NCBI GenBank assembly: GCA_009698615.1
Contig: WLPU01000001.1
Location: 1 to 64,000, forward strand
From: Actinomycetota bacterium
GTDB lineage: Bacteria > Actinomycetota > Actinomycetes > Nanopelagicales > Nanopelagicaceae
Length of the DNA stretch: 64,000 nucleotides
Reading direction: 5' to 3'
Shown here one piece after another: positions 47,089 to 55,663 of this stretch; the first letter of the stretch is position 1, and each line of letters begins with the position of its first letter. The translations under genes and the position numbers were made by a program. Below the pieces are notes generated by a model. That model saw nothing but the letters and a program-made list of their open reading frames with translations. It made no database searches and was not told the origin of the DNA.

Positions 47089-47772
47089 GTGGATCTACCT
47101 CGCCTTAATCGCGAGAGCTCCACGATGCGCTCTGGAATTACCGAGGCTCTGCGACTTCGAATTATCGATGGAACATTGCCGGCTGGAACACGCGTTTCCG
47201 AAGAATGGGTTGCGAGCGAAATGGGAGTGAGCCGTGGTCCGGTTCGCGAGTCTCTTCGCGAATTGGAAAACGAAGGCCTACTTGTCGTTAATGCTTATCG
47301 TGGAACTTTCGTTAAGGAAATTACAACCGAGGAACTTCGTAATGTTTTGATTCCAATTCGTCTTATTTTGGAAAGTCGTGCTTGCGTCCTTGCAATACCA
47401 ACGATGACTGAGGGAGATTTTCAGACCTTGGCTGGAATTGTGGATCTTATGGACTCCGTAGCCACCGCTGGAGGAGACGGCGCACTGATCGAGCTTGTCG
47501 ACCTTGATGTTCAGTACCACCAGTTCTTAATGAGTCTGTGCGATCAGTACCACACCATGCAGTTATGGAAATCAATTCAACCCCGCATTCGGGTGGGCTT
47601 TTATCGTCTAGGCCTCAGGCACTTTGATTATCAAGAAATTACCGTGGAACATCAAATACTTTTGGATGCATTGAGAACTCGTGACCCTAAAGTTGTATTG
47701 CCAGCCCTTGAGCATCATATTTGTACGGATCAATACAGGCTTTTGGATCGAGTCGAAAAAGAGCAAAAATAA
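47089..47772 (+). CDS. GntR-family transcriptional regulator, FCD subfamily
   Basis: 227 aa. An N-terminal winged helix (about 15-80) has PAGTRVSEEWVASEMGVSRGPVRESLRELENEGLLVV. The FCD ligand domain follows, with metal-binding Asp/His in LDVQYHQFLMSL, His in EITVEHQILLDAL and His in LEHHI. FCD regulators usually bind organic acids or sugar acids. It closes the plus-strand operon and likely controls it and the divergent operon. The GTG at 47089 is used; a later ATG at 47125 would trim 12 residues. Target sites are not proven; the palindrome at 39980-39992 is a candidate. Confidence 0.9.
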   Translation: MDLPRLNRESSTMRSGITEALRLRIIDGTLPAGTRVSEEWVASEMGVSRGPVRESLRELENEGLLVVNAYRGTFVKEITTEELRNVLIPIRLILESRACVLAIPTMTEGDFQTLAGIVDLMDSVATAGGDGALIELVDLDVQYHQFLMSLCDQYHTMQLWKSIQPRIRVGFYRLGLRHFDYQEITVEHQILLDALRTRDPKVVLPALEHHICTDQYRLLDRVEKEQK

Positions 47773-47789
47773 CGCTGAAATATCAGATT

Positions 47790-48725
47790 TTAGGCCGGCG
47801 TGGAGAGAATCTTCAAAATTTCTTTTGACATGTAATCCCTGATAGAAATTCCCTCGTCGATATATTTTCCATAATTAAAAAATCCATGAATCATTCCTTG
47901 GACGTCATTGTGAGAAGTTGTTACTCCAGCCTCTTCTAATTTTCTTGCATAGTCGATGCCATCTTGGCGCAAAACATCGAATTCAGCGGTAAGAATTATT
48001 GCAGGTGGCAACTGTGCGAAATTGTTGGCGGCATGTGGAACGGCATAAGAATTCGCTAAATCCTCATCCCCGTTGAGGTATTGCTCCCAAGCCCATTTAA
48101 TCCCCTTTTGTGTGGAACCAAACCCTTCAGCACAAGGAACGCCAGGATGAGAGACATACTCTGGACCATTAGCTGGGTAGATGAGTAATTGGTATGCCAA
48201 CTTATACTCACCTGTATCTCGTGTCTTAAGAGCAACAGCTGAGGCAAGATTTCCGCCAGCGCTATCACCACCAACACCAATTTTAGTGGAATCAATATTC
48301 AAGTGAGCTGCGTTTGCAAATGTCCATTCAATTGCAGAAAAGCAGTCATCAAAAGGAATGGGAAATTTATGTTCAGGTGCCTTTTGATAATTGACAGCAA
48401 TAACAACAGATTGTGTTTTCGCAGCTAGGGTAGTTAATTGTGCGCTGTAGCGATCGATGTGGAAGGCAACCCATCCGCCGCCATGAAAGTAGATAAGAGC
48501 GTTAAAAGGACCGGGACCATTTGGTGTGTAAATGTTTATAGGTAGATCGGCTGTCGGGGAGGTGATGTATCGATGCTCTATACCGACACTTGGATCCAGT
48601 GGGCCTGCGAGATCGTTATCGGTGTGGGACAGCGCTCTGACACCGTGAAGGTCCACTGTGATATCGGGAGCGTTTGATTGTGCTTCCATCTCCAAAAATG
48701 CGCGGGCTTGGGGATGCAAAGGCAT
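47790..48725 (-). CDS. Alpha/beta hydrolase, hormone-sensitive-lipase family
   Basis: 311 aa. The oxyanion-hole motif IYFHGGGW, the nucleophile serine in GGDSAGGNLA, an acid in ILTAEFDVLRQDG and the histidine in GMIHGFFNY form a complete HSL-type esterase set. No signal peptide is seen, so it acts in the cytoplasm on a short acyl or carboxyl ester; the substrate is unknown. It is convergent with the GntR gene and may or may not belong to the catabolic locus. TAGAGT seven bases before the ATG suggests a leaderless transcript. Confidence 0.9.
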   Translation of the reverse strand: MPLHPQARAFLEMEAQSNAPDITVDLHGVRALSHTDNDLAGPLDPSVGIEHRYITSPTADLPINIYTPNGPGPFNALIYFHGGGWVAFHIDRYSAQLTTLAAKTQSVVIAVNYQKAPEHKFPIPFDDCFSAIEWTFANAAHLNIDSTKIGVGGDSAGGNLASAVALKTRDTGEYKLAYQLLIYPANGPEYVSHPGVPCAEGFGSTQKGIKWAWEQYLNGDEDLANSYAVPHAANNFAQLPPAIILTAEFDVLRQDGIDYARKLEEAGVTTSHNDVQGMIHGFFNYGKYIDEGISIRDYMSKEILKILSTPA

Positions 48726-48782
48726 GGGAGCGACTCTATAAGTTTTGATCCAGGTTAGATATCGCTTCTCTCAATAGGCAAG

Positions 48783-48855
48783 AGAGCGGGCGACGGGAAT
48801 CGAACCCGCGCTGCCAGCTTGGGAAGCTGACGTGATGCCATTTCACTACGCCCGC
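48783..48855 (-). tRNA. tRNA-Gly (anticodon CCC)
   Basis: A 73-nt cloverleaf on the minus strand: acceptor GCGGGCG/CGCCCGC, D stem GTGA/TCAC, anticodon loop TTCCCAA with CCC (plus-strand 48819-48821), T arm with GGTTCGATTCCC, discriminator T at 48783. CCA is not encoded. It stands alone between the hydrolase and dcd. Confidence 0.95.
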
Positions 48856-48911
48856 AAGACCTAAGAGCCCATTTACCCAAAGCATAGGCAGGGACGGTAA
48901 AGTCACCAACT

Positions 48912-49490
48912 ATGTTGCTGAGCGATCGAGATATTCACTTAGAAATTAAGGCTGGCCGAGTCAAGGTAGAACCTTTCGACACAGGGATGATCCAACCCTC
49001 CAGTGTGGATGTGCGACTTGATCGTTTTTTCCGTGTTTTCGAAAACCATAAGTATTCAGTGATTGATCCCTCTATTGAACAAGGTGAGCTCACACGCGAA
49101 GTAGAAGTGGCACCGAAAGAGTTTTTCATTTTGCACCCAGGTGAATTCGTTTTGGCGAGCACCTATGAAATTATTTCTTTACCTGATGACATTGCTGGAC
49201 GCCTAGAAGGTAAATCCTCTTTAGGTCGTCTTGGTCTTTTGACTCATTCGACCGCGGGATTTATCGATCCAGGATTTTCTGGACACATCACTTTGGAACT
49301 TTCTAACGTTGCCAACTTGCCAGTGAAATTGTTTCCTGGAATGAAAATCGGGCAACTGTGTCTCATCAAACTCTCATCTCCCGCTGAGCATCCTTACGGT
49401 TCGGCGCTTTATGGTTCACGTTATCAAGGTCAACGCGGGCCGACACCAAGCCGCTCATGGATGAATTTTCACCAAAGCGATATTAAGTAG
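48912..49490 (+). CDS. dcd: dCTP deaminase, probably bifunctional (dCTP deaminase/dUTPase)
   Basis: 192 aa. The trimeric dUTPase-fold motifs are [37 protein letters not shown] (catalytic Glu in LELSN) and the C-terminal lid [17 protein letters not shown]. The [10 protein letters not shown] form matches the bifunctional mycobacterial type that makes dUMP directly, not the monofunctional E. coli type. TAAAGT at 48898-48903, eight bases before the ATG, and no ribosome site suggest a leaderless transcript. Confidence 0.95.
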   Translation: MLLSDRDIHLEIKAGRVKVEPFDTGMIQPSSVDVRLDRFFRVFENHKYSVIDPSIEQGELTREVEVAPKEFFILHPGEFVLASTYEIISLPDDIAGRLEGKSSLGRLGLLTHSTAGFIDPGFSGHITLELSNVANLPVKLFPGMKIGQLCLIKLSSPAEHPYGSALYGSRYQGQRGPTPSRSWMNFHQSDIK

Positions 49491-49587
49491 CACTTTCTTG
49501 GACTAGACCTCCCAGAGGCAAATAGTAAGCACTCAGGTGCAAAGTTCATCTACTGGTACTTTTCCTAAACTGGAGTAGATTACTGAC

Positions 49588-50142
49588 ATGTCAAAAATTG
49601 AGATGGTTCTATTAGTTATCGCAGCGCTCGCATTTTTTGTTGTCTCTCTCTATAACCGCCTAGTGCGCCTCAACGTTGCAGTGGACGAAGCGTTCGCGCA
49701 GATCGAAGTTCAACTCAAGCGTCGTTCTGATTTGATTCCAAATCTAGTTGAGACAGTTAAAGGTTATGCGGCGCACGAAAGCGCAACCTTTGAAAAAGTT
49801 GTTAACGCCCGAGCTAAGGCTACTACCGCCACAACAGTTGCTGATGTGGCTGCTGCCGATGGCATGGTCACGCAAGCCCTTCGCGGATTATTAGCAGTTG
49901 CTGAGGGGTACCCAGAACTTAAGGCATCCAGCAATTTCTTAGCCCTGCAAGAAGAGCTATCCACCACTGAGAATAAGGTCTCTTTCGCTCGTCAGTTCTA
50001 TAACGACAATGTGCGCTCGTTAAATACAGCAGTAAAGACGATACCTACTTCACTTTTTGCTGGTATCGCAAAAGTAAGCAGCCGTGCTTTCTATGAAGTA
50101 GAAGATCCTGCATCTCGACAAGCACCAAATGTGAAGTTTTAA
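49588..50142 (+). CDS. LemA family protein
   Basis: 184 aa. One N-terminal membrane helix (about 6-25) precedes a long helical domain with NVAVDEAFAQIEVQLKRRSDLIPNLVETVKGYA and QFYNDNVRSLNTAVKTIPTSLFA, the LemA signatures. The biochemical role is not established. It is often paired with HtpX-like proteases, and here htpX starts 7 bp downstream. TAGATT six bases before the ATG suggests leaderless transcription. Confidence 0.93.
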   Translation: MSKIEMVLLVIAALAFFVVSLYNRLVRLNVAVDEAFAQIEVQLKRRSDLIPNLVETVKGYAAHESATFEKVVNARAKATTATTVADVAAADGMVTQALRGLLAVAEGYPELKASSNFLALQEELSTTENKVSFARQFYNDNVRSLNTAVKTIPTSLFAGIAKVSSRAFYEVEDPASRQAPNVKF

Positions 50143-50148
50143 TATTTA

Positions 50149-51066
50149 ATGGCTGAAGTTTCATTTCGAGGCATGGAAGCCTCTAACAAAAGAAAAACAT
50201 ATTTACTTCTAGCTGGTATGGGTGCACTTGTCTGGGTTGTTATTTACGCAGCCTTGACTTATTTTGGGGCAAGCACAGTGGGAATAGTTCCCATCGCGGT
50301 TGGAATAGCACTTGTATCAGTGTGGGGTTCGTATTACGCATCAGATTCGATTGTGCTGCGTATGACTGGAGCTCGCGAGATCAGCGAAGGAGAGAATCCA
50401 AAGTTGTTTAATGTGATTCACGAAGTTGTAATCGCAAGCGGTTTACCGATGCCTAAAGTTGCAGTGGTAGAAGATAGCGCCCCTAATGCATTTGCAACAG
50501 GCCGTAATCCAAATCATGCGGTAATCGCTTTTACAACCGGAATTTTAGATGCGATGGATCGAGATCAACTTCAAGGAGTTATTGCTCATGAAATGTCTCA
50601 TGTTGGTAATCGAGACACATTAGTTTCTGCAGTCGCCGCAACAACCGCGGGAGCAATTGCTCTGCTTAGCGACATGCTGACACGCATGATGTGGTTTGGT
50701 GGTGGACGTAGAGATAGCAGGAGCGGTAATTCAAATCCAATCGCGCTCGTTGTTTCGCTCGTCGTCTTGATTCTTGCGCCCCTTGCTGCCATGTTGTTGA
50801 AATCCGCAGTTTCACGTCGTCGTGAAGCTCTGGCTGATGCAACAGCCGTATCCTTCACGCGAAATCCTGCAGGATTACGTTCGGCACTTGAAGTTTTAGC
50901 TGCGGATTCAACAGTGGTGCAACAACGCTCGACCGCTGTTGCTCATATTTGGATTGAGTCTCCACTAGACGCACGTTCAGTTTCGAGACTATTTGCTACA
51001 CATCCACCTATCGAAGAGCGAATCGCAGCACTGCGCGCAATGGAAAGCTTGGGTCCTGCGCAGTAG
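50149..51066 (+). CDS. htpX: HtpX-like M48 zinc metalloprotease
   Basis: 305 aa. Two N-terminal membrane helices (about 19-60) and another near 195-215 flank a protease domain. The zinc site is HEMSH (about residues 147-151) followed by the third ligand in RREALADATAV. It degrades damaged membrane proteins in the family model. It is next to lemA, the usual pairing. The start is only six bases after lemA. Confidence 0.94.
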   Translation: MAEVSFRGMEASNKRKTYLLLAGMGALVWVVIYAALTYFGASTVGIVPIAVGIALVSVWGSYYASDSIVLRMTGAREISEGENPKLFNVIHEVVIASGLPMPKVAVVEDSAPNAFATGRNPNHAVIAFTTGILDAMDRDQLQGVIAHEMSHVGNRDTLVSAVAATTAGAIALLSDMLTRMMWFGGGRRDSRSGNSNPIALVVSLVVLILAPLAAMLLKSAVSRRREALADATAVSFTRNPAGLRSALEVLAADSTVVQQRSTAVAHIWIESPLDARSVSRLFATHPPIEERIAALRAMESLGPAQ

Positions 51067-51131
51067 TACGTGATTGATGTTTGGGCAAAATGTGATTCAG
51101 ATTTGGCGAGAAGGTGTTTGAGGAACCCCTC

Positions 51132-51146
51132 TTCACTACGAGTGAA
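51132..51146. terminator. Small hairpin in the convergent htpX / kinase gap
   Basis: TTCACT-ACG-AGTGAA (51132-51146) is a perfect 6-bp stem in the 131-bp gap between the convergent htpX and sensor-kinase genes. It is followed by ATTT on the plus strand. It could be a weak bidirectional terminator. No other structure was seen in this gap. Confidence 0.3.
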
Positions 51147-51197
51147 ATTTGGGCGATCTTATTTAGAATTCAATCAAGGCTGCTAAAAGTCAGATTC

Positions 51198-52730
51198 TTA
51201 GTGACTTAAAGGGAAAAAGAGTGTGAATGTTGCGCCTTCGCCGAGTTTTGAAGCCACACTCACTCGGCCGCCGTGGGCTCGCATTACCGAATCAACGATT
51301 GAAAGACCTAACCCACTTCCCTCATTGCTAGTGCGTGCACGCGATGGATCGGCGCGGAAGAAACGCTCAAAAATTCTTTCTTGATCACTTTTGCTTAAGC
51401 CTGGCCCTTGATCGGCTACGGCAATTGTAATTCCTTCGTCAGATTGCGTAACTGTGATCGAAATTTGTGTGCCGGCGGGGGTATGAGTGCGTGTATTAGC
51501 AAGTAAATTTGCAATAACTTGGTGTATTTGATGTGAATCGCCAAGGACAAAAAGATCATCATCTGGCACTGAAAGTGAAATGGGATGTTGTGGGCCAGCT
51601 GCTCGAGCAGATTCAATCGCTTCTTCTACGGCTTGCTTGACGTTAACGGGTAGTTTCACGATCTCACGCGATTGATCTAGGCGAGCGAGTAAGAGAAGGT
51701 CTTCAACAAGTGTTCCCATACGCACAGATTCTTTTTCAATACGTCCTATCAATTCACTTGTCTCGATGCCAGGTTGAACCGCTCCTTGGCGATGTAGTTC
51801 AGCAAACCCACGAATTGCAGTCAGTGGAGTACGTAGTTCATGACTTGCATCTGCAATAAATCTACGGAGCCTGTCCTCACTTGCTGTACGTGCGGCAAAA
51901 GATTCCTCAATACGGGAAAGCATTTGATTGAGTGAGCCGACAAGTCTTCCTACTTCGGTGTCAGGTTTTGCGTCCGGCAAACGAGCAGATAAATCTCCTT
52001 CGGCAATTAACTCCGCAGTGGATTCAACTTCAGCGAGGGGCTTCAATCCAAATTCAATAACTTTTCGGGAAGCAAAAGCAATAAGCAAAAGTGCAATCAG
52101 ACCAATAAAAATAAAGAGAAACTGTAATTGATGGACAGTCTTATCGACTCCATCGAGAGATTGCGCGACAACAACACTTCCAAGTGAGGATGGAAGAACT
52201 CGTGCTAATACCCGAAAGTCAGCACCCGGGGCCGAAATTGTGAAGGGTAAATTCTTTTGTGCTGCCACAATCGAGGGAGTGAACCCCTTTACGAATTTGG
52301 TAATTTCTTGAGTGTTGAGGTCTCCACCTAGAACACCAACAATGTCACCTGTTGGATTGAGCAAAGTAACCGACATTGATGTGGGCACCTGGCGTAATGG
52401 CCGAAGGATGCGCGTTGGAGCAAGTTTTGGTCGAGGCGTAGCTCGGTCTTGGGATTCATCGCTCTCGGATGCAGATTCTTCATTTACTGGTAACTGGTTT
52501 TCATCAGGGGCAATTCCTGCGCGATCTAAACGAAGAGATGTTCCTCCGGCAACACTTGCAAGCTGTGAATCGACTTGGCTGGTGAGGTATGAATGAAGTG
52601 CGCTTCCTGCGGCAATATCGGAGGCGATAAATCCGAGACCAGCCAGAACAACAACGCCGACGACGAGTCGATTCTTTAAACTCCACAAACTTAATGGAGT
52701 CGAGACTCTACGGCGCTGAGATTCCATCAT
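51198..52730 (-). CDS. Two-component sensor histidine kinase
   Basis: 510 aa. Two membrane helices (about 23-45 and 205-225) bound an extracellular sensor region that has an acidic Ser/Glu stretch near 80-100. A HAMP domain (about 225-280) leads to HisKA with DASHELRTPLTAIRGFAE (phospho-accepting His) and HATPase_c with N box NLLANTRTHTP, DQGPGLS and GSGLGLSIV. The signal is unknown. It lies 21 bp downstream of the response regulator and forms a pair with it. Confidence 0.94.
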   Translation of the reverse strand: MMESQRRRVSTPLSLWSLKNRLVVGVVVLAGLGFIASDIAAGSALHSYLTSQVDSQLASVAGGTSLRLDRAGIAPDENQLPVNEESASESDESQDRATPRPKLAPTRILRPLRQVPTSMSVTLLNPTGDIVGVLGGDLNTQEITKFVKGFTPSIVAAQKNLPFTISAPGADFRVLARVLPSSLGSVVVAQSLDGVDKTVHQLQFLFIFIGLIALLLIAFASRKVIEFGLKPLAEVESTAELIAEGDLSARLPDAKPDTEVGRLVGSLNQMLSRIEESFAARTASEDRLRRFIADASHELRTPLTAIRGFAELHRQGAVQPGIETSELIGRIEKESVRMGTLVEDLLLLARLDQSREIVKLPVNVKQAVEEAIESARAAGPQHPISLSVPDDDLFVLGDSHQIHQVIANLLANTRTHTPAGTQISITVTQSDEGITIAVADQGPGLSKSDQERIFERFFRADPSRARTSNEGSGLGLSIVDSVMRAHGGRVSVASKLGEGATFTLFFPLSH

Positions 52731-52751
52731 AAAAGTAGATAGTGCAGCGCA

Positions 52752-53495
52752 CTATTTTCTAGGGGGCATCCGTAGGCGATAGCCAACCCCACGCACTGTG
52801 TGAATAAGCGGTGGGTCGAATGTGTCAATTTTTTTACGAAGGTAGGAAATATATGTTTCAACAATTCCTGCATCTCCGCGAAAATCATATTGCCAGACGT
52901 GATCCAAGATTTGTGCCTTAGAGACAACGCGGTCGGCATTGATAAGAAGGTAGCGAAGCAAAAGAAATTCGGTGGGGGAAAGTTCAATCAATTGGCCCGC
53001 ACGATAAACCTCATGAGTTGCTTCATCTAGTTCTAAATCTGCGAAGCGAATCTTTTCGTCATCAGGAATAATTTCAACGGCTCCTGTGCGGCGAAGTAAT
53101 GCACGGATACGCGCTACAAGCTCTTCAAGACTAAAGGGCTTTGTCATATAATCATCGCCGCCGATAGTCAGGCCTGCAACCTTGTCTTCCATGCCATCTT
53201 TAGCGGTGAGGAATAGAACGCCAACATTGTGGCCTTCACTGCGCAATTGGCGACAGACTTCAAAACCATCGAGATCTGGCAACATGACATCAAGGATCAT
53301 TGCGTGAGGATGAAATTCTTCAGCAACCTGCAATGCCTGCGCGCCATTAGCCGCGGTGCGAACATCAAAGCCAACGAAACGAAGGCTCGTAGCAATGAGA
53401 TCGGAGATGCTCGACTCATCATCGACCACCAAGATCTTGTGGGTAGTTACTTCCTTGATATCGCTCTGTCCTGCACGCTCTTTGAGAGTCGTCAT
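52752..53495 (-). CDS. OmpR/PhoB-family response regulator
   Basis: 247 aa from the ATG at 53495, which has GAGGTG six bases upstream; a GTG 21 bases earlier is the alternative. The receiver domain has the acidic pair DDE, phospho-acceptor Asp in MILDVMLPDLDGF and Lys in TKPF. The C-terminal winged helix has LSPTEFLLLRYLLINADRVVSKAQILDHVW and the YISYLRKKID segment. It binds DNA after phosphorylation by the kinase encoded next. It resembles TrcR/PrrA-type regulators, but no orthology is claimed. Confidence 0.95.
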   Translation of the reverse strand: MTTLKERAGQSDIKEVTTHKILVVDDESSISDLIATSLRFVGFDVRTAANGAQALQVAEEFHPHAMILDVMLPDLDGFEVCRQLRSEGHNVGVLFLTAKDGMEDKVAGLTIGGDDYMTKPFSLEELVARIRALLRRTGAVEIIPDDEKIRFADLELDEATHEVYRAGQLIELSPTEFLLLRYLLINADRVVSKAQILDHVWQYDFRGDAGIVETYISYLRKKIDTFDPPLIHTVRGVGYRLRMPPRK

Positions 53496-53571
53496 TGTTA
53501 TCACCTCGCTGCGCACAATGCTCCCGAATGCTGGGGATTGTCTGAGAATACTACGAATTACGACTAAGGAT

Positions 53572-55638
53572 TTAGGCTGGCTTCACCGACCTCAAGAGCG
53601 CTTGGGCAACATCCAAAACCTCGACGGTGGATTCGCGAGCGGCAACGCCATCGCTGACCATGACGCGACAGAACGGACACGCCACCGCTACCTCTTCTGC
53701 GCCAGTTGCAATGGCTTCATCGACACGGTTTAAGTTGATGCGGGTACCAATTGATTCTTCCATCCACATTCGCCCACCGCCTGCGCCACAACAGAATGAA
53801 CGTTCTTGATTACGTGGCATCTCTTTCAGCGTCACACCAGTTGCGGCGAGAAGTTCGCGAGGTGGATCATAAATTTTGTTATGACGTCCCAGGTAACAAG
53901 GATCGTGGTAAGTCAATTGTTTTTCATTCTTAGTAATCGGAATAAGTTTGCCTTCTCGCACCAATTGGTTGAGAAGTTGGGTGTGGTGAACCATCTGCAA
54001 TTCAAAACCACTTTGCGCGTAGTCGCGACCGATCGTTGTGAAGCAGTGAGGACAAGTGACCACAACTTTCTTTGTACCTTTATCTGGGCGAGCCGCAAAA
54101 ACTTGCGTGAGAGTTTCGATGTTTTCGCGGGAAAGAATTTGGTACAAGAATTCATTTCCGGCCCTTCTTGCAGGATCACCGGTGCACGTTTCCTTTTTGC
54201 CAAGGACAGCAAATGAAACTCCCGACATATAGAGGAGCTCGGCTACAGCTTTAGTAGTTTTCTTTGCGCGTTCTTCATAAGCCCCTGCACACCCAACCCA
54301 AAACAAATATTCGACATCATCAGGTAATTGACCTTCGACTACGCGGATTGGGAAATCGCATTCGGCCATCCATCCATCGCGATCAGTGCGATTGGTACCC
54401 CAAGGGTTTCCCGCACTTTCTAGATTGCGGAAGGTGCCACCAAGTTCTGTTGGAAATTCGGATTCAACTAATACCTGAAAGCGCCGCATATTAACGATGT
54501 GATCAATATGTTCGATATCAACTGGGCACTCGTTCACGCACGCCCCGCAGGTAGTGCAAGACCAGAGAACCTCAAGTGAGATAGGCGCAAATTCGCCAAC
54601 CAGAGCTTCATTTTTGACAACCTTGGACATTGCGTGGTCACGCATCGCCATGATGAGCAACTTGGGTGACAAAGGCTTATCGGTGTGCCACGCAGGACAC
54701 TGAGACTGACAACGGCCGCATTCGGTGCAGCTAGTCATATCCAGTAGGCCCTTCCAAGATATATCTCCCCTGGTCCCAAGTCCAAAGACATCGTCATCGG
54801 CTGGATCTTCAAAGTCAATAACTTTTCCATGCGAGAGCATCTCTGGAAGTTCACCTAGTGAATTAGTTCCATCGCTATGGCGTTTGTAGTAAACGTTAAA
54901 GAAGGCGAGGAATCTGTGCCACGCCACACCCATGGTGAGGTTGAACGCAATTACGATAAACCACAGCATTGAAACAAAAATTTTTACCGCAGCAATTATT
55001 TGAATGGACTGTGTAATCGTGTGAAGACTTAAATTTTTGAAGCGGGCTCCAATAAACCATGTGGTGATGAAATGTTGATTCCAGATTGTGTATTCAGATA
55101 AAGCCGCTTCAAAGGCTCTTAAGGAGATAACACAAAAAACAATGACAAGAATTGTTGCTTCAACGAAGTAAGCCTTGAGCGATCCCGAACCAAAGAAGCG
55201 AGATTTTCTATCTTTCCGAAAGATCCGAGTGAATTGTCGAATTCCAATTAATGCAACAATTCCAATTCCCGTTGCCCATGCAGTTAGTTCGGTGAAGTAT
55301 TCGTAAGGATAGAAACTTCCAATCCAAGGAAGAACGAAATAAGGATTTGAAACTTGACCATATGCCGTAACAAGAGTTCCAAAAAGTGAAAAGAAACCAA
55401 TCATGACAAACCAATGTGCTATTCCGGTTCCAGTGAAATTGAGCATCTTTGTATGGCCCAAGATTTCACGAAGCATGTTGCGCAATCTGCGCCCACGGAA
55501 ATCACTTCGAGTTGGGTCGGGTTGCCCAGCCTTGTAAATAGCTAAAAGTTTTTTGCCATTGAAGGCAAGAAGCGTGAGAGCTACAAAAGTAATCCCGTAT
55601 GAGATTGCGGGAATTAGAAGACTTAACCAATAGGACAT
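53572..55638 (-). CDS. Membrane (Fe-S)-binding oxidoreductase with CCG domains
   Basis: 688 aa. An N-terminal membrane part with about six helices (1-250), similar to cytochrome-b/nitrate-reductase-gamma domains, is followed by two 4Fe-4S ferredoxin motifs (CTECGRCQSQCP and CTTCGACVNECP, about 300-375). Two CCG-type cysteine-rich regions follow (VGCAGAYEER and, later, HDPCYLGR with SFCCGAGGG). It looks like the Rv0338c-type heterodisulfide-reductase-related protein of Actinobacteria. It probably moves electrons between quinone and an unknown carrier. The TATCCT hexamer seven bases before the ATG suggests its own leaderless start. Confidence 0.9.
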   Translation of the reverse strand: MSYWLSLLIPAISYGITFVALTLLAFNGKKLLAIYKAGQPDPTRSDFRGRRLRNMLREILGHTKMLNFTGTGIAHWFVMIGFFSLFGTLVTAYGQVSNPYFVLPWIGSFYPYEYFTELTAWATGIGIVALIGIRQFTRIFRKDRKSRFFGSGSLKAYFVEATILVIVFCVISLRAFEAALSEYTIWNQHFITTWFIGARFKNLSLHTITQSIQIIAAVKIFVSMLWFIVIAFNLTMGVAWHRFLAFFNVYYKRHSDGTNSLGELPEMLSHGKVIDFEDPADDDVFGLGTRGDISWKGLLDMTSCTECGRCQSQCPAWHTDKPLSPKLLIMAMRDHAMSKVVKNEALVGEFAPISLEVLWSCTTCGACVNECPVDIEHIDHIVNMRRFQVLVESEFPTELGGTFRNLESAGNPWGTNRTDRDGWMAECDFPIRVVEGQLPDDVEYLFWVGCAGAYEERAKKTTKAVAELLYMSGVSFAVLGKKETCTGDPARRAGNEFLYQILSRENIETLTQVFAARPDKGTKKVVVTCPHCFTTIGRDYAQSGFELQMVHHTQLLNQLVREGKLIPITKNEKQLTYHDPCYLGRHNKIYDPPRELLAATGVTLKEMPRNQERSFCCGAGGGRMWMEESIGTRINLNRVDEAIATGAEEVAVACPFCRVMVSDGVAARESTVEVLDVAQALLRSVKPA

Positions 55639-55663
55639 AGTGAAGAGGATACTCAGAGCCGGT

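Noticed and set aside
47775-47786. CTGA-AATA-TCAG hairpin between GntR and hydrolase genes
   Set aside because: A 4-bp stem is too short to call a terminator, although its position between convergent genes is suitable.
50811-50826. GTTTCACG...CGTGAA in htpX
   Set aside because: The half-sites are separated by extra bases, so this is not a parS palindrome.
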